From Haemophilus parainfluenzae (GTDB lineage: Bacteria > Pseudomonadota > Gammaproteobacteria > Enterobacterales > Pasteurellaceae): a stretch of DNA of 64,000 nucleotides. The stretch covers positions 149,878-213,877 of the forward strand of contig NZ_QEPT01000004.1 of NCBI RefSeq assembly GCF_003252755.1, read 5' to 3'. This document shows, in pieces, positions 28,696-40,229 of this stretch (its first letter is position 1; the number at the start of each line of letters is the position of its first letter). The notes under the pieces were generated by a model. It ran no database searches. It saw nothing but the letters and a program-made list of their open reading frames with translations, and was not told the DNA's origin. The translations under genes were made by a program, and so were the position numbers.

Positions 28696-30294
28696 TTAAT
28701 GACGGAAATGTCTCATTCCTGTTAATACCATCACCATATTATGTTCATCCGCTGCATCAATGACTTCTTGATCGCGCATTGAGCCACCTGGATGGATCAC
28801 ACATTGGATCCCTACTTTCGCCGCTGCATCAATACCATCACGGAATGGGAAGAATGCATCAGATGCCATTACACAACCAGCTACGGTTAAGCCTTCGTCC
28901 TGCGCTTTGATACCTGCAATTTTGGCCGAATACACACGGCTCATTTGACCTGCACCAATGCCGATGGTTTGATTATCTTTGGCGTAAACAATCGCATTGG
29001 ATTTCACGAATTTTGCCACTTTCCAGCAGAATAATAAGTCTTTTAATTCTTGTTCAGTTGGCTGACGTTTACTTACTACTTTTAAATCACCCAAACCAAC
29101 CATGCCTAAATCCGCATCTTGTACTAATAAACCGCCGTTTACACGTTTGAAATCCAAACGTTCGGAACGTGACGTCCATTCACCACATTCAAGCAAACGA
29201 ACATTTTTCTTACGTTTCACGACTTCTTGTGCTTCAGCAGAAACTTTCGGCGCAATAATCACTTCAACGAATTGGCGCTCCACAATTTCATTCGCAGTTT
29301 TTTCGTCTAATTCACGGTTGAACGCAATAATGCCGCCAAATGCAGAAGTTGGATCGGTTTGGTAAGCACGATTATAGGCGTCTAAAATATCTTTACCTAA
29401 AGCCACACCGCATGGATTAGCGTGTTTCACAATCACACAAGCTGGCTCATCAAATTCTTTCACGCATTCAAGTGCCGCATCGGTGTCTGCAATATTATTG
29501 TAAGACAAGGCTTTACCTTGGAGTTGATTAGCCGTAGCCACGCTCGCCTCTTTCACATTCAAATCAACATAGAAGGCAGCATTTTGATGGGCGTTTTCGC
29601 CGTAACGCATGGGTTGTTTACGCACGAAGTTAAGGTTTAAAGTCCGTGGGAATTGACCGCACTTCGCATTGGCATCTTCTTCCTCTGCCACATGATATGG
29701 TTTCACCATTTGTCCAAAGTAGTTGGCAATCATGGAGTCATATTGAGCAGTATGTTCAAATGCTTTAATCGCAAGATCAAAACGGGTTTCAAGCGTTAGG
29801 CTGTTTTGATGTTTATCCATCTCTGCAAGAATTGCATTGAAATCACCATTATTTACCACGATCGCTACATCCTTATGGTTTTTCGCTGCAGAACGCACCA
29901 TAGTTGGGCCACCGATATCGATATTTTCTACCGCATCAGCCAAGGTACAATCTGGTTTAGCCACAGTGGCTGCAAACGGATATAAATTCACGACAACCAT
30001 ATCAATGCCTTCAATGCCATGTTGCTGCATGATCGCATCATCTGTACCACGACGACCAAGAATCCCACCATGTACTTTTGGATGCAAGGTTTTCACACGA
30101 CCGTCCATCATTTCTGGGAACCCCGTATAATCAGACACTTCAGTCACCGGCAAACCATGTTGCTCCAACAATTTTGCAGTACCGCCTGTGGAAAGTAGTT
30201 TTACACCACGCTGTACTAAGCCTTGAGCAAATTCTACGATACCGGTTTTATCAGAAACACTCAGTAAAGCCTGACGAATTGGACGATCTGTCAT
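28696..30294 (-). CDS. purH: Bifunctional AICAR formyltransferase/IMP cyclohydrolase PurH
   Basis: Last two steps of IMP synthesis. 532 residues. N-terminal IMP cyclohydrolase part begins [17 protein letters not shown] with [15 protein letters not shown] and [16 protein letters not shown]-terminal transformylase part contains [14 protein letters not shown], with the catalytic Lys-His. A perfect PurR operator lies about 50 bases upstream, so hypoxanthine/guanine repression is likely. Confidence 0.98.
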   Translation of the reverse strand: MTDRPIRQALLSVSDKTGIVEFAQGLVQRGVKLLSTGGTAKLLEQHGLPVTEVSDYTGFPEMMDGRVKTLHPKVHGGILGRRGTDDAIMQQHGIEGIDMVVVNLYPFAATVAKPDCTLADAVENIDIGGPTMVRSAAKNHKDVAIVVNNGDFNAILAEMDKHQNSLTLETRFDLAIKAFEHTAQYDSMIANYFGQMVKPYHVAEEEDANAKCGQFPRTLNLNFVRKQPMRYGENAHQNAAFYVDLNVKEASVATANQLQGKALSYNNIADTDAALECVKEFDEPACVIVKHANPCGVALGKDILDAYNRAYQTDPTSAFGGIIAFNRELDEKTANEIVERQFVEVIIAPKVSAEAQEVVKRKKNVRLLECGEWTSRSERLDFKRVNGGLLVQDADLGMVGLGDLKVVSKRQPTEQELKDLLFCWKVAKFVKSNAIVYAKDNQTIGIGAGQMSRVYSAKIAGIKAQDEGLTVAGCVMASDAFFPFRDGIDAAAKVGIQCVIHPGGSMRDQEVIDAADEHNMVMVLTGMRHFRH

Positions 30295-30342
30295 TACATT
30301 TTCCTTTAATTAAATGGTTAAAAATAAGCGCGGGGAATTATA

Positions 30343-30358
30343 ACGCAAACGTTTGCGT
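30343..30358. promoter_or_regulatory. PurR operator of purH
   Basis: ACGCAAACGTTTGCGT, a perfect 16-bp palindrome identical to the PurR consensus in gamma-proteobacteria, upstream of purH. PurR with bound hypoxanthine or guanine would block purH transcription. Confidence 0.9.
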
Positions 30359-30420
30359 TTATGTAGAAAAAATTTTATTGGTAAGCACACTTAAAAGTGT
30401 GTGATTTATTTAATTGATTA

Positions 30421-30443
30421 AAAAAAGCCCGCAAAATGCGGGC
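30421..30443 (-). terminator. Terminator after the DoxX gene
   Basis: On the minus strand GCCCGCA-ttt-TGCGGGC followed by six T's, about 23 bases after the DoxX stop. Confidence 0.85.
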
Positions 30444-30465
30444 AATAAATTAATGAGATTATTGA

Positions 30466-30864
30466 TTAACGTTTGCGGTTGTCTAGAGAAAATGCGCCGG
30501 CACCAGCAAACACAAAATAGAAGAACACTAAAGAATAAAATAAAGCAAGTTCACCACCGTTCGCGATTGGGAAGAACAAATTCCCTTTACCTGCTACATG
30601 CATGAAGAAATATGCATAAGCCATTTGACCTGAAAGGATAAATGCCGCTGGGCGAACAAATAAACCTAAAATTAATAAGATTGAACCGACAATCTCAATT
30701 ATCCCACCAACGATCATTAGTGGATCACCCACCGCACCATTACCACCAGTCATTGACACTGGGAATTCCCAGAATTTCGCTGTACCGTGCAAGATAAACA
30801 TATAGGCAGCGATAATACGTAATAAAGCTAAAACATACGGAGAATATTTTTCTAAGTTTTTCAT
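30466..30864 (-). CDS. DoxX family membrane protein
   Basis: 132 residues, four hydrophobic segments. Family pattern: LRIIAAYMFILHGTAKFWEF, IVGGIIEIVGSILLILGLF, RPAAFILSGQMAYAYFFMH. DoxX proteins are membrane proteins tied in some bacteria to redox or thiosulfate metabolism, but no reaction can be assigned here. AGGTAAAC precedes ATG 30864. It stands alone, with its own terminator. Confidence 0.85.
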   Translation of the reverse strand: MKNLEKYSPYVLALLRIIAAYMFILHGTAKFWEFPVSMTGGNGAVGDPLMIVGGIIEIVGSILLILGLFVRPAAFILSGQMAYAYFFMHVAGKGNLFFPIANGGELALFYSLVFFYFVFAGAGAFSLDNRKR

Positions 30865-30979
30865 AAAGTTTACCTCATAAAAATAAAAAGTGATTTGAGA
30901 ACGGGTTTATATTAATGATTAACTTAACACTAAACAATACCTTAAATCGAAAAGGACTTTTTACGATTAAGAAATAATT

Positions 30980-32749
30980 TTATGGTTTACTGATTTTCTC
31001 AATCCATTGTAGAAACTCAACAGGCGGCATGAATCCGTTAACACGACTCCCCTCGATTTCTTTTCCATCTTGATTAAAGAACAAAATAGTCGGTAAACCT
31101 AGCACTTTATATTTTGTCATTAAAGCACGGTTTTCTTCAGAGTTTTTTGTCATATCAACTTGAAGGAGCAACATATCGCCAAAGGTTTTTTGTACACGAG
31201 GATCGCTAAATGTTTCTTTTTCAAACTCTTTACAAGCCACACACCAATCCGCATAAAGATCGAGCATCACCAGCGATTTGTTATTTCCCGCCAGTGCTTG
31301 TTGCAATTCAGCTTCACTTTTCACTTGTTTAAATTCAACGTGAGAAACCAATTTATTTTCGACTGCACTTTGTGCAGAGCCTTCACCCCAAACCCATGCT
31401 TGAAGCGGTTTTACACTAATCATCGCTGCCACTAAAAATAGAATTCGGAATAACCAACCTGTACCATTCTTCGGCATTTGGAAAGCAAACCAAATGAAAA
31501 ATGCAGTACCGAGCATCGCCCATAATCTTGGTGTCCATTCATCTGGTAAAATACGAGAAATTAAGAATACCGGTAATGCGAGCATCACAAAGCCAAAGAG
31601 CTTTTTGACCGTTTCCATCCACATACCTGATTTAGGCAGGATTTTATTACCGAATAAAGTGATTAAAATAAGTGGTACGCCCATCCCTAATGCAAGCAAA
31701 TAAAGCGTAATCGCACCAGTGAATAAATCGCCACTCTGCGCCACATAAAGCAAGGCTCCTGAAAGCGGTGCTGATGTACAAGGTGAAGCGACAAGTCCCG
31801 CAATCATCCCCATTAAAAACACGCCACCAAAGGCACCGGCTTTTTGCTGTTGGCTAAGTAAAGATAGTTTTGTTTGTAATGAGCTTGGAAGCTGTAAGGT
31901 AAATACCCCGAACATCGACAAAGCTAACAAAACAAAGATGATTGATAAGCCAATCATCACATAAGGATGTTGTAAAGCGACTTGGAATGGCAAACCAATT
32001 GCTGCCACTATCAAGCCTAGTAAGGTATAAGTCAGCGCCATCCCTTGCACATATACAAAACTTAATGCGAAAGCGCGCCACATATTAGGGCGTTGATTTT
32101 GACCAATTACTATTGCTGAAAGCAACGGTAGCATTGGCAGCACACAGGGGGTAAAAGCCAAACCTAAGCCCAATAAGAAAAAACCAAATACGGCATATTT
32201 GCTATTAAATAAACTTTCCGCTAAACGATCTTGCTCTGCTTTAGGTTGTTCTGAAAGTGCGGTCGATTTTTCCGATGTTTTTTTAGTATCGGTAACCTGG
32301 ACAATAGGCAAATCCGCCACTTTAATTTCTTTCACTTCAGGAGGATAACAAAAGCCCTCAGTACAACCTTGGTAAGCAATTTCAATCACATCTTCTGCTT
32401 TTAATGGCGGCTGGCTTGCTTTAAAAATAGCTTGTACCGGCTTTTTGAAAATCTTCATTAAGCCAAAATAAGGATCGTTATAATCTTCAGGTGAAATAGA
32501 AAATGTCGGCACATCAAAGGATGAGGTTTCCGCTTGGTTAAGTTTCACGGAAATTTTCTCTTGATAGAGATAATACCCTTCTGCAATTGACCAATTGACG
32601 ATCACATTTTCTTGATTATCGCTTTTCGCAGCTGAAAATTGAAAAGCGTCATCCACAGGTAAGAAAGCTGATTTTTTATCAAAAAGACCAGCTTGAGTGG
32701 AAAGTGCGGTAAAAATAAAAAATAAAAAAAGAAGAATTCGTTTCATCAT
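30980..32749 (-). CDS. dsbD: Thiol:disulfide interchange protein DsbD
   Basis: Carries electrons from cytoplasmic thioredoxin across the inner membrane to DsbC/DsbG and cytochrome maturation. 589 residues. Signal peptide near 1-20, periplasmic alpha domain with Cys129 and Cys134 (QGCTEGFCYPP), eight-helix membrane domain with FTPCVLPMLPLL and ASPCTSAPLSGALL, and C-terminal thioredoxin-like domain with DWCVACKEFE. All three Cys pairs are present. Divergent from arcA. Confidence 0.97.
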   Translation of the reverse strand: MMKRILLFLFFIFTALSTQAGLFDKKSAFLPVDDAFQFSAAKSDNQENVIVNWSIAEGYYLYQEKISVKLNQAETSSFDVPTFSISPEDYNDPYFGLMKIFKKPVQAIFKASQPPLKAEDVIEIAYQGCTEGFCYPPEVKEIKVADLPIVQVTDTKKTSEKSTALSEQPKAEQDRLAESLFNSKYAVFGFFLLGLGLAFTPCVLPMLPLLSAIVIGQNQRPNMWRAFALSFVYVQGMALTYTLLGLIVAAIGLPFQVALQHPYVMIGLSIIFVLLALSMFGVFTLQLPSSLQTKLSLLSQQQKAGAFGGVFLMGMIAGLVASPCTSAPLSGALLYVAQSGDLFTGAITLYLLALGMGVPLILITLFGNKILPKSGMWMETVKKLFGFVMLALPVFLISRILPDEWTPRLWAMLGTAFFIWFAFQMPKNGTGWLFRILFLVAAMISVKPLQAWVWGEGSAQSAVENKLVSHVEFKQVKSEAELQQALAGNNKSLVMLDLYADWCVACKEFEKETFSDPRVQKTFGDMLLLQVDMTKNSEENRALMTKYKVLGLPTILFFNQDGKEIEGSRVNGFMPPVEFLQWIEKISKP

Positions 32750-32810
32750 AAAGTTCCATTTGTTGTTCCTGTTAAAATTCTAGCATAGATGAACAGAATG
32801 TTAAGAATTT

Positions 32811-32824
32811 ATGACTTAGATCAT
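32811..32824. promoter_or_regulatory. FNR-like site upstream of arcA
   Basis: ATGACTTAGATCAT matches TTGATNNNNATCAA at 7 of 10 informative positions, about 100 bases before arcA. arcA is FNR-controlled in E. coli. A weak match; binding is unproven. Confidence 0.35.
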
Positions 32825-32926
32825 AAAATTAAATGTAATTTAAAAAAATGACCATACTTTTCTGTTGTTACAGCAATGTTACAATTATAGAATATACTCA
32901 TAATAAAGTATAACAAGGAGCAATGA

Positions 32927-33640
32927 ATGGCTACCCCAAAAATCCTCATCGTGGAAGATGAAGCGGTAACCCGTAATACATTAAAAGGAATTTTTGAAGC
33001 TGAAGGTTATGAGGTATTACAAGCACAAGATGGTGCAGAAATGTATCGTCAGCTAAATTCAGAAACGGTTAATCTCATTGTATTAGATATCAACTTACCT
33101 GGTAAGAATGGTTTATTACTAGGTCGTGAATTACGTGAAAAAACACCTATCCCTTTGATTTTCCTCACTGGACGAGATAATGAGGTCGATAAAATTTTAG
33201 GTTTAGAAATCGGAGCCGATGATTATCTTACAAAGCCATTTAACCCTAGAGAACTTACTATTCGTGCACGAAATTTATTACATCGCACGATGACATTAAA
33301 TGGTAAAGAAGCCCATTTACAACGTGAGAACTATCGTTTTAATGGTTGGACGCTGGATTTAAATAGCCATAATTTAATTACACCAGAAGGCGTTGAATTT
33401 AAATTGCCTCGTAGTGAATTTCGTGCCATGTTGCATTTCTGTGAAAACCCAGGCAAATTGCAAACACGTGAAGAATTATTGCAAAAAATGACAGGGCGTG
33501 AATTAAAACCACAAGATCGTACTGTAGATGTAACAATTCGTCGTATTCGTAAGCATTTTGAAGATCATCCTAATACACCAGAAATCATTGCTACCGTGCA
33601 TGGTGAAGGCTATCGTTTCTGTGGTGAATTAGAAGAGTAA
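32927..33640 (+). CDS. arcA: Aerobic respiration response regulator ArcA
   Basis: Response regulator that, phosphorylated by ArcB at low oxygen, represses respiratory genes. 237 residues. Receiver domain 1-120 with the phosphorylated Asp54 in [13 protein letters not shown] and the Lys in [13 protein letters not shown]-terminal OmpR-type winged helix with [16 protein letters not shown] and [16 protein letters not shown] precedes the ATG. Followed by its own terminator. Confidence 0.98.
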   Translation: MATPKILIVEDEAVTRNTLKGIFEAEGYEVLQAQDGAEMYRQLNSETVNLIVLDINLPGKNGLLLGRELREKTPIPLIFLTGRDNEVDKILGLEIGADDYLTKPFNPRELTIRARNLLHRTMTLNGKEAHLQRENYRFNGWTLDLNSHNLITPEGVEFKLPRSEFRAMLHFCENPGKLQTREELLQKMTGRELKPQDRTVDVTIRRIRKHFEDHPNTPEIIATVHGEGYRFCGELEE

Positions 33641-33658
33641 TCTATCATTAAGTAATAA

Positions 33659-33688
33659 AAGGCTGAGTCAAATCAGCCTTTTGTTTTT
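33659..33688 (+). terminator. Terminator after arcA
   Basis: GGCTGA-gtcaaa-TCAGCC followed by TTTTGTTTTTT, 20 bases after the arcA stop. Confidence 0.85.
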
Positions 33689-33752
33689 TGCTATCCACGG
33701 CGAGATTCGGTAAAATCAACGCCAATTTACGATTAATGAACAACGGATAACA

Positions 33753-34235
33753 ATGACCAAGAAAAAAGTCAAAGTCGGCTCCAATACCATTGCGTTAAAC
33801 AAACGAGCTCGACATGAATATTTTATTGAAGATGAAATTGAAGCCGGCCTTGAATTACAAGGTTGGGAAGTGAAATCAATGCGCGCAGGTAAAGCCAATA
33901 TCAGCGACAGCTATATCATTTTTAAAAACGGTGAAGCCTATTTATTTGGTGCGACCATTCAACCATTAAGCTTGGCCTCTACTCACGTGGTTTGCGATCC
34001 GACGCGTACACGTAAGCTTTTATTGAATAAACGTGAACTAGATAATCTTTTCGGTAAATCAAGCCGTGATGGTTTTACTATTGTTGCCCTTTCTCTTTAT
34101 TGGAAAGGTCCTTGGGCGAAGATCAAAATCGGTCTTGCGAAAGGTAAAAAACAACATGATAAACGTGATGATATTAAAGAACGTGAATGGAAAGTGGCGA
34201 AAGAGCGTATTATGAAAAACGCGCATCGTGGATAA
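33753..34235 (+). CDS. smpB: tmRNA-binding protein SmpB
   Basis: Binds tmRNA and brings it to stalled ribosomes for trans-translation. 160 residues. Oligonucleotide-binding barrel with [20 protein letters not shown] and [18 protein letters not shown]; basic C-terminal tail ([16 protein letters not shown]) that mimics mRNA in the channel. No tmRNA gene is seen next to it. Confidence 0.97.
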   Translation: MTKKKVKVGSNTIALNKRARHEYFIEDEIEAGLELQGWEVKSMRAGKANISDSYIIFKNGEAYLFGATIQPLSLASTHVVCDPTRTRKLLLNKRELDNLFGKSSRDGFTIVALSLYWKGPWAKIKIGLAKGKKQHDKRDDIKEREWKVAKERIMKNAHRG

Positions 34236-34255
34236 CTCCCCCCTCCAAACAGACA

Positions 34256-34284
34256 AAATGCCTTTCAACCGAAAGGCATTTTTC
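34256..34284. terminator. Terminator after smpB
   Basis: AAATGCCTTTC-aacc-GAAAGGCATTT followed by TTCTTTTT. Confidence 0.85.
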
Positions 34285-34327
34285 TTTTTCTCAATATGAA
34301 AAAAATTCTCATGGTTATGAATAAAAG

Positions 34328-34346
34328 TATATTGATAATCATTCTC
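34328..34346. promoter_or_regulatory. Fur-type box upstream of rpmE2-rpmJ2
   Basis: TATATTGATAATCATTCTC matches the 19-bp Fur consensus GATAATGATAATCATTATC at 16 of 19 positions. It lies 51 bases before the rpmE2 start, a promoter-proximal position. Paralogues of these ribosomal proteins are usually Zur-controlled; this box looks more like Fur. Confidence 0.6.
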
Positions 34347-34396
34347 TTTTAAATTAGTATCTTCACCCAATTATTTCCGTCATATAAGGAGTTCTA

Positions 34397-34663
34397 ATGA
34401 AAAAAGGCATTCATCCTGAAAATTATCGTACCGTTTTATTTTACGATTCCAATGCGAAACAAGGCTTTCTCATCCGTTCTTGCGCTAAAACTAACAACAC
34501 CATGAAATGGGAAGATGGTAACGAATACCCTGTATTTATGTGTGATACCTCATCTGCATCTCACCCGTTTTATACCGGTAAAACCCGTCAAATTGGGAAT
34601 GAAGGTCGTGCAAGTGAATTTGCAAACCGCTATGGTAAATTTGGTGCATTTAAATCAAAATAG
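34397..34663 (+). CDS. rpmE2: Ribosomal protein L31 type B
   Basis: Alternative, zinc-independent form of large-subunit protein L31. 88 residues starting [15 protein letters not shown]. The CxxC zinc ligands of ordinary L31 are absent: the only Cys are in RSCAKTNN and VFMCDTS, not arranged as CxxC pairs. It is followed after 9 bases by rpmJ2, the alternative L36. In other bacteria such pairs replace zinc-containing L31/L36 during zinc starvation. A Fur-type box precedes it. Confidence 0.95.
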   Translation: MKKGIHPENYRTVLFYDSNAKQGFLIRSCAKTNNTMKWEDGNEYPVFMCDTSSASHPFYTGKTRQIGNEGRASEFANRYGKFGAFKSK

Positions 34664-34672
34664 GAATATTCA

Positions 34673-34810
34673 ATGAAAGTATTATCTTCGCTAAAAAGTG
34701 CAAAAAATCGTCCTGGCTGCAAAATTGTTCGCCGCCACGGTGTCGTCTATGTCATTTCGAAAACCAACCCTCGCTTTAAAGCTCGCCAAGGTGGAAAAAA
34801 GAAAGGTTAA
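34673..34810 (+). CDS. rpmJ2: Ribosomal protein L36 type B
   Basis: 45-residue large-subunit protein starting [20 protein letters not shown] and ending ARQGGKKKG. It has one Cys only, unlike the zinc-binding form with three Cys and a His, so it is the zinc-free paralogue. It has the short insertion typical of the type B form. Directly downstream of rpmE2 and followed by a hairpin terminator, so the two form a two-gene unit. Confidence 0.95.
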   Translation: MKVLSSLKSAKNRPGCKIVRRHGVVYVISKTNPRFKARQGGKKKG

Positions 34811-34820
34811 AGGAAATAAA

Positions 34821-34850
34821 AAAGAGCGGTCAAATTTCCGCTCTTTTTTT
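34821..34850. terminator. Terminator after rpmJ2, variant-USS hairpin
   Basis: AAAGAGCGG-tcaaattt-CCGCTCTTT followed by TTTT. The arms carry AGAGCGGT in place of the usual AGTGCGGT. obgE is convergent. Confidence 0.8.
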
Positions 34851-34860
34851 CATTTAGGCA

Positions 34861-36060
<1,200 letters not shown>

Positions 36061-36978
36061 TTACTTTGATTGCGGTAATAACTTATGTCCGATTGCCGAC
36101 AAAATTGCTCCGCATACTACAACAAACGCCCCAATATAGCTAATCATATTTAATTCTGGCGCGGCAAAATTATCAGGGCTCACATAATGCGCAAGATGAG
36201 CAAAGAAAATTGTAAATAGTGGCACCAAGGTTATCACAACGCTTACTTTAGAAACCTCCCAGCGATTAAGGGCTTCAGCATAGGCACCATAACCAAATAA
36301 GGTATTTAAGCAACAATAAGCTAAACAACCAAATGCTAACAGGCTAAGTTCTCTTACTTGTGAAAATTCAGCAACAGGCGTAAATACTAAAAGGCAGCCG
36401 AAATACATCATTAATAAAATCTGTTGCGAACTAAAACGACGAAGCATGAGCTTTTGCGCCATACCATAAGCAACCCAAACTAATGAAGCCGTTAGGCTTA
36501 ACAATACACCTGTTAAATAGCCACTCTCTCCTTTAAATACGTCAATCTTATCATTGAAGAAAAGTACTAATCCAGCCAACAACAAACCTAAACCAATCTT
36601 TTGATGCAATCCGAGCTTTTCTTTAAAGACAAAAAGACCGCAAATCAACATGCCAAAAGAAGAAAAATGAATAAAAATTTGAGCTGAAGAAGGATCGATA
36701 AACTTAAGTGAGCTATTGAATAAAAAGAAATTACCTGCTAATCCTGCAACACCAATAAGCACAAGCCAAATGAAACGACCACCTTTCAAAATTTGTGGCA
36801 ATTTTTTCTTGTAACCAAGCAAAATCAATAGTGCAAGAGAAGCTACCGTAAATCGATACCAGACGATCGTTTGTGGTGTCATCACTGATAGAACCTGTTT
36901 TAACGCAATAGGTAAAGATCCCCATGCCATCGCTGTAATTAAAGCAAATAGAAATCCCAAAAGAGGTTGTTGTTTCAT
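36061..36978 (-). CDS. EamA/DMT-family transporter
   Basis: Ten-helix inner-membrane protein of the drug/metabolite transporter superfamily, 305 residues, made of two EamA repeats (about 8-140 and 155-295). Substrate cannot be told from sequence. Between rpmA and obgE on the same strand; the same gene order is known in H. influenzae and E. coli (yhbE). Starts at ATG 36978 after AAGGAAGACATC. Confidence 0.88.
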   Translation of the reverse strand: MKQQPLLGFLFALITAMAWGSLPIALKQVLSVMTPQTIVWYRFTVASLALLILLGYKKKLPQILKGGRFIWLVLIGVAGLAGNFFLFNSSLKFIDPSSAQIFIHFSSFGMLICGLFVFKEKLGLHQKIGLGLLLAGLVLFFNDKIDVFKGESGYLTGVLLSLTASLVWVAYGMAQKLMLRRFSSQQILLMMYFGCLLVFTPVAEFSQVRELSLLAFGCLAYCCLNTLFGYGAYAEALNRWEVSKVSVVITLVPLFTIFFAHLAHYVSPDNFAAPELNMISYIGAFVVVCGAILSAIGHKLLPQSK

Positions 36979-37118
36979 GATGTCTTCCTTTATTTGGCTA
37001 AAGCACAGTTAGGAATTCAGGTAAATTTCATTCTAAGAAATATTGAAGAGAATGAATGACAGTGCCAAGATAACAGATTTGATTAATGATTGTAAATCAA
37101 AGGTAAGAAAACAAAGAA

Positions 37119-37147
37119 AACGCCCCACAGATAATGCGGGGCGTTTA
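37119..37147 (-). terminator. Terminator after rpmA
   Basis: Minus strand AAACGCCCC-gcattatct-gtGGGGCGTTTT, just after the rpmA stop; separates rplU-rpmA from the transporter and obgE. Confidence 0.8.
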
Positions 37148-37164
37148 TCAAATCAGATGTAAAA

Positions 37165-37422
37165 TTATTCAGTTACAATACTTACGTATTTACGGCTTTT
37201 CTCGCCTTTCACTTCAAATTTTACTTTACCGTCAGCGGTAGCAAATAAGGTGTGGTCACGACCCATACCCACGTTGTTACCTGCGTGGAATTTAGTACCA
37301 CGTTGACGTACAATGATGCTACCTGCTAATACAGATTCGCCACCGAAACGTTTAACACCAAGGCGTTTAGCTTCAGAATCACGACCGTTACGAGTTGAAC
37401 CACCAGCTTTTTTAGTTGCCAT
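37165..37422 (-). CDS. rpmA: Ribosomal protein L27
   Basis: Large-subunit protein whose N-terminus reaches the peptidyl-transferase centre. 85 residues: [41 protein letters not shown]. Co-transcribed behind rplU (20-base gap). Confidence 0.98.
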
Positions 37423-37442
37423 CTACTTGATCTCCTCTGAAA

Positions 37443-37754
37443 TTATGCTTGAATCCCAGTGATTTTCACTTCTGTGAACCACTGACGATGACCTTGTTGT
37501 TTACGGCTGTGTTTACGACGACGGAACTTAACGATTTTAACTTTATCGCCACGACCTTGTGCCACAACTTCAGCCACTACTTTTGCGCCAGCTACTACTG
37601 GTGCACCAATTTTAACATCTTCACCATTAACGACCATCAACACTGAGTCGAACTCAACTGTTGAGCCAGTTGCAAGTTCAAGTTTTTCTAAACGAACTAC
37701 TTGACCTTCGCTCACACGGTGTTGTTTACCGCCACTTTGGAAAACTGCGTACAT
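37443..37754 (-). CDS. rplU: Ribosomal protein L21
   Basis: Large-subunit protein binding 23S rRNA, 103 residues: [34 protein letters not shown] and IQA end. First gene of rplU-rpmA; divergent from ispB with 223 bases between. No clear autoregulatory hairpin was identified in the leader. Confidence 0.98.
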   Translation of the reverse strand: MYAVFQSGGKQHRVSEGQVVRLEKLELATGSTVEFDSVLMVVNGEDVKIGAPVVAGAKVVAEVVAQGRGDKVKIVKFRRRKHSRKQQGHRQWFTEVKITGIQA

Positions 37755-37977
37755 AAATACTCCGCTATAAATTGTGCTTCTCCGTTACTATTTTCGGTCC
37801 GCACTTCAAAATTCATATAAATAGGTCGCAAATTCTACGGAAAAAACAACTCGATCGCAAGCACTTATTTGCAATAAAATAAAAAAAAGCGCTTTTCCTC
37901 GAGTTTAATTTCAGAAACCTTGAAAAATCGGGTAAAATTCACCGCACTTTCTTTTATATACACAACCATCGAACCAA

Positions 37978-38973
37978 ATGAAGATGAACAAACAAGATTT
38001 AATGGATATGCACGCAATCCAAGCATTAACCGATGCGGATATGCAGAAAGTCAACCAAGCCATTCTAGCACAAATTAACTCCGATGTGCCGATGGTTAAT
38101 CAACTTGGTTTTTATATTGTACAAGGTGGCGGGAAACGTATTCGACCACTTATTGCGGTCTTAGCTGCGCGTGCATTAGGCTATGAAAGCGATAAAGTAG
38201 CCACTTGTGCGACCTTTGTAGAATTTATTCACACCGCGTCTTTATTACATGATGATGTGGTAGATGAATCTGATATGCGTCGTGGTCGCGCAACGGCAAA
38301 CTCTGCCTTTGGTAATGCGGCTAGCGTATTAGTAGGCGACTTCATTTATACTCGTGCATTCCAGTTAGTGGCACAGTTACAATCGCTAGATATTCTTCGC
38401 ATTATGGCAGATGCCACCAACGTATTGGCTGAAGGTGAAGTTCAACAATTGATGAATGTGAACGATCCCGATACCACGGAAGAAAGCTATATGCGTGTGA
38501 TTTATAGTAAAACAGCACGCTTATTTGAAGTGGCGGCACAATCTGTTGCGATTGTTGCAGGTGCTGAAAAATCAATTGAAACAGCATTTCAAGAATATGG
38601 TCGCTATCTCGGTACCGCATTCCAATTAGTAGATGATGTGTTAGATTACAGCGCTAACGCTGCCGCATTAGGCAAAAATGTGGGTGATGACCTCGCCGAA
38701 GGTAAACCGACTCTTCCTTTATTACACGCAATGCGTCATGGTAATCCACAACAAGCCGCACTTATTCGCGAAGCCATTGAACAAGGCGGAAAACGTGATG
38801 CAATCGATGAAGTGCTTGCGATTATGGCAGAACATAAATCCCTCGATTACGCAATGGATCGTGCAAAACAAGAAGCCAAAAAAGCAGTTGATGCCATTGC
38901 CTTATTACCAGAAAGCGAATACAAAAAAGCCTTAATTTCACTGGCTTATTTATCGGTAGATCGAACTTATTAA
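37978..38973 (+). CDS. ispB: Octaprenyl diphosphate synthase IspB
   Basis: Makes the C40 side chain of ubiquinone/menaquinone. 331 residues, starting at ATG 37978 or the second Met (37984). First Asp-rich motif [15 protein letters not shown] and second VDDVLDYS are intact. Chain length cannot be read with certainty; octaprenyl follows from the family. queH begins 1 base after its stop. Confidence 0.95.
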   Translation: MKMNKQDLMDMHAIQALTDADMQKVNQAILAQINSDVPMVNQLGFYIVQGGGKRIRPLIAVLAARALGYESDKVATCATFVEFIHTASLLHDDVVDESDMRRGRATANSAFGNAASVLVGDFIYTRAFQLVAQLQSLDILRIMADATNVLAEGEVQQLMNVNDPDTTEESYMRVIYSKTARLFEVAAQSVAIVAGAEKSIETAFQEYGRYLGTAFQLVDDVLDYSANAAALGKNVGDDLAEGKPTLPLLHAMRHGNPQQAALIREAIEQGGKRDAIDEVLAIMAEHKSLDYAMDRAKQEAKKAVDAIALLPESEYKKALISLAYLSVDRTY

Positions 38974-38974
38974 T

Positions 38975-39715
38975 ATGACTGAAGAACAAATTCAACCGCA
39001 AAGTGCGGTCGATTCTCAACCTAAATTGCAAAAACCACGTAAACAAAAAGTACGCAAGGATCCCAATGCGCCTTTTATTCGTGAAAAACTCGAATTACCT
39101 GAAGGACATAATAAGTTACTTCTCCACTCCTGCTGTGCGCCTTGCTCAGGTGAAGTGATGGAAGCCATTTTGGCCTCTGGTATTGAGTTTACAATTTATT
39201 TTTACAATCCGAATATTCATCCATTAAAAGAATATTTAATTCGTAAAGAAGAAAATATCCGCTTTGCCCAAAAATTTGGGATTCCGTTTATTGATGCTGA
39301 CTACGATCGCCAACAATGGTTTGATCGCGCAAAAGGCATGGAGTGGGAGCCTGAACGTGGCATCCGTTGCACTATGTGTTTTGATATGCGTTTTGAAAAA
39401 GCCGCTGAATATGCTCATAAACATGGTTTCCCTGTGTTTACTAGTTGCCTTGGTATTTCTCGCTGGAAAGACATGGATCAAATTAATGGTTGTGGGCACC
39501 GTGCAGCTGAAAAATATGATGATGTAATTTATTGGGATTACAACTGGCGTAAAGCTGGCGGATCACAACGCATGATCGAAATCAGTAAGCGTGAACGTTT
39601 TTATCAGCAAGAATATTGTGGCTGCGTTTATTCTTTACGAGACAGCAATAAATGGCGTGAAGAAACAGGGCGACAAAAAATTGAAATTGGTCAACTCTAT
39701 TACACGCCCGATTAA
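38975..39715 (+). CDS. queH: Epoxyqueuosine reductase QueH
   Basis: Reduces epoxyqueuosine to queuosine in tRNA, replacing the unrelated QueG. 246 residues. Iron-sulfur and metal ligands expected in [11 protein letters not shown] (near residue 50) and CGCVYSL (near the C-terminus), plus RCTMC. Co-transcribed with ispB. With queA and tgt at 4081-6433 this completes the tRNA-modifying part of the pathway. A USS lies in its first codons; a low-similarity Lys/Gln-rich N-terminus (1-35) is probably flexible. Confidence 0.93.
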   Translation: MTEEQIQPQSAVDSQPKLQKPRKQKVRKDPNAPFIREKLELPEGHNKLLLHSCCAPCSGEVMEAILASGIEFTIYFYNPNIHPLKEYLIRKEENIRFAQKFGIPFIDADYDRQQWFDRAKGMEWEPERGIRCTMCFDMRFEKAAEYAHKHGFPVFTSCLGISRWKDMDQINGCGHRAAEKYDDVIYWDYNWRKAGGSQRMIEISKRERFYQQEYCGCVYSLRDSNKWREETGRQKIEIGQLYYTPD

Positions 39716-39727
39716 AAATACATAAAA

Positions 39728-39760
39728 AAAGAACCGCACTTTCAACATGCGGTTCTTTTT
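39728..39760 (+). terminator. Terminator after queH
   Basis: AAAGAACCGCA-ctttcaaca-TGCGGTTCTTTTTT. Overlaps a USS core; zapA is convergent and ends at 39764. Confidence 0.8.
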
Positions 39761-39763
39761 TAT

Positions 39764-40069
39764 TTAATCGACGATAAGACGCCCACCTAATGCATTCTCT
39801 AAAGAATGATCTAACTGCTGAATTCGCGTACATAACACGTTTTCAATCTGGGCATTTTTATTCTTTTCTTGGGTTAATTCAAAACTTAAATTCAAGGCAA
39901 CAATAGAAAGCACACGGTCTAATTGCAATAAACCTGTACGCTCTTTCATCTCAGACACTTGAAGATCTAAATTACGCGCCGCTTGACGCAAAATCTCTTC
40001 TTGTTCGGCAGGGACATTCAAGCGCAGCACTTGCCCTAATACAACAACTTCAACCAGTTTTAATGACAT
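39764..40069 (-). CDS. zapA: Cell division protein ZapA
   Basis: Cross-links FtsZ filaments at mid-cell. 101 residues: a beta-hairpin with VEVVVLGQVLRLNVPAEQEE, then a long coiled coil (about 40-95). Divergent from polA. In E. coli zapA lies directly beside ssrS-fau; here that pair sits at 15368-16166, about 24 kb away, so the block has been split. Confidence 0.92.
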   Translation of the reverse strand: MSLKLVEVVVLGQVLRLNVPAEQEEILRQAARNLDLQVSEMKERTGLLQLDRVLSIVALNLSFELTQEKNKNAQIENVLCTRIQQLDHSLENALGGRLIVD

Positions 40070-40229
40070 GTTATTCCCTTATGTTGAATGCTCAAGTGCT
40101 CCTATTATGCCACAGCCAAATGCCTTCGTCATAATTTTTACGTTTAATTGACCGCACTTTATCCGTTCGCCCCATTTCGCAATTTACGCTATAATGCGAC
40201 ACTTTTCATTATTTTTGAACGGAATATTT

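Noticed and set aside
34236..34396. tmRNA gene beside smpB
   Set aside because: No tRNA-like ends or tag frame; only a terminator and the Fur-type box are present.
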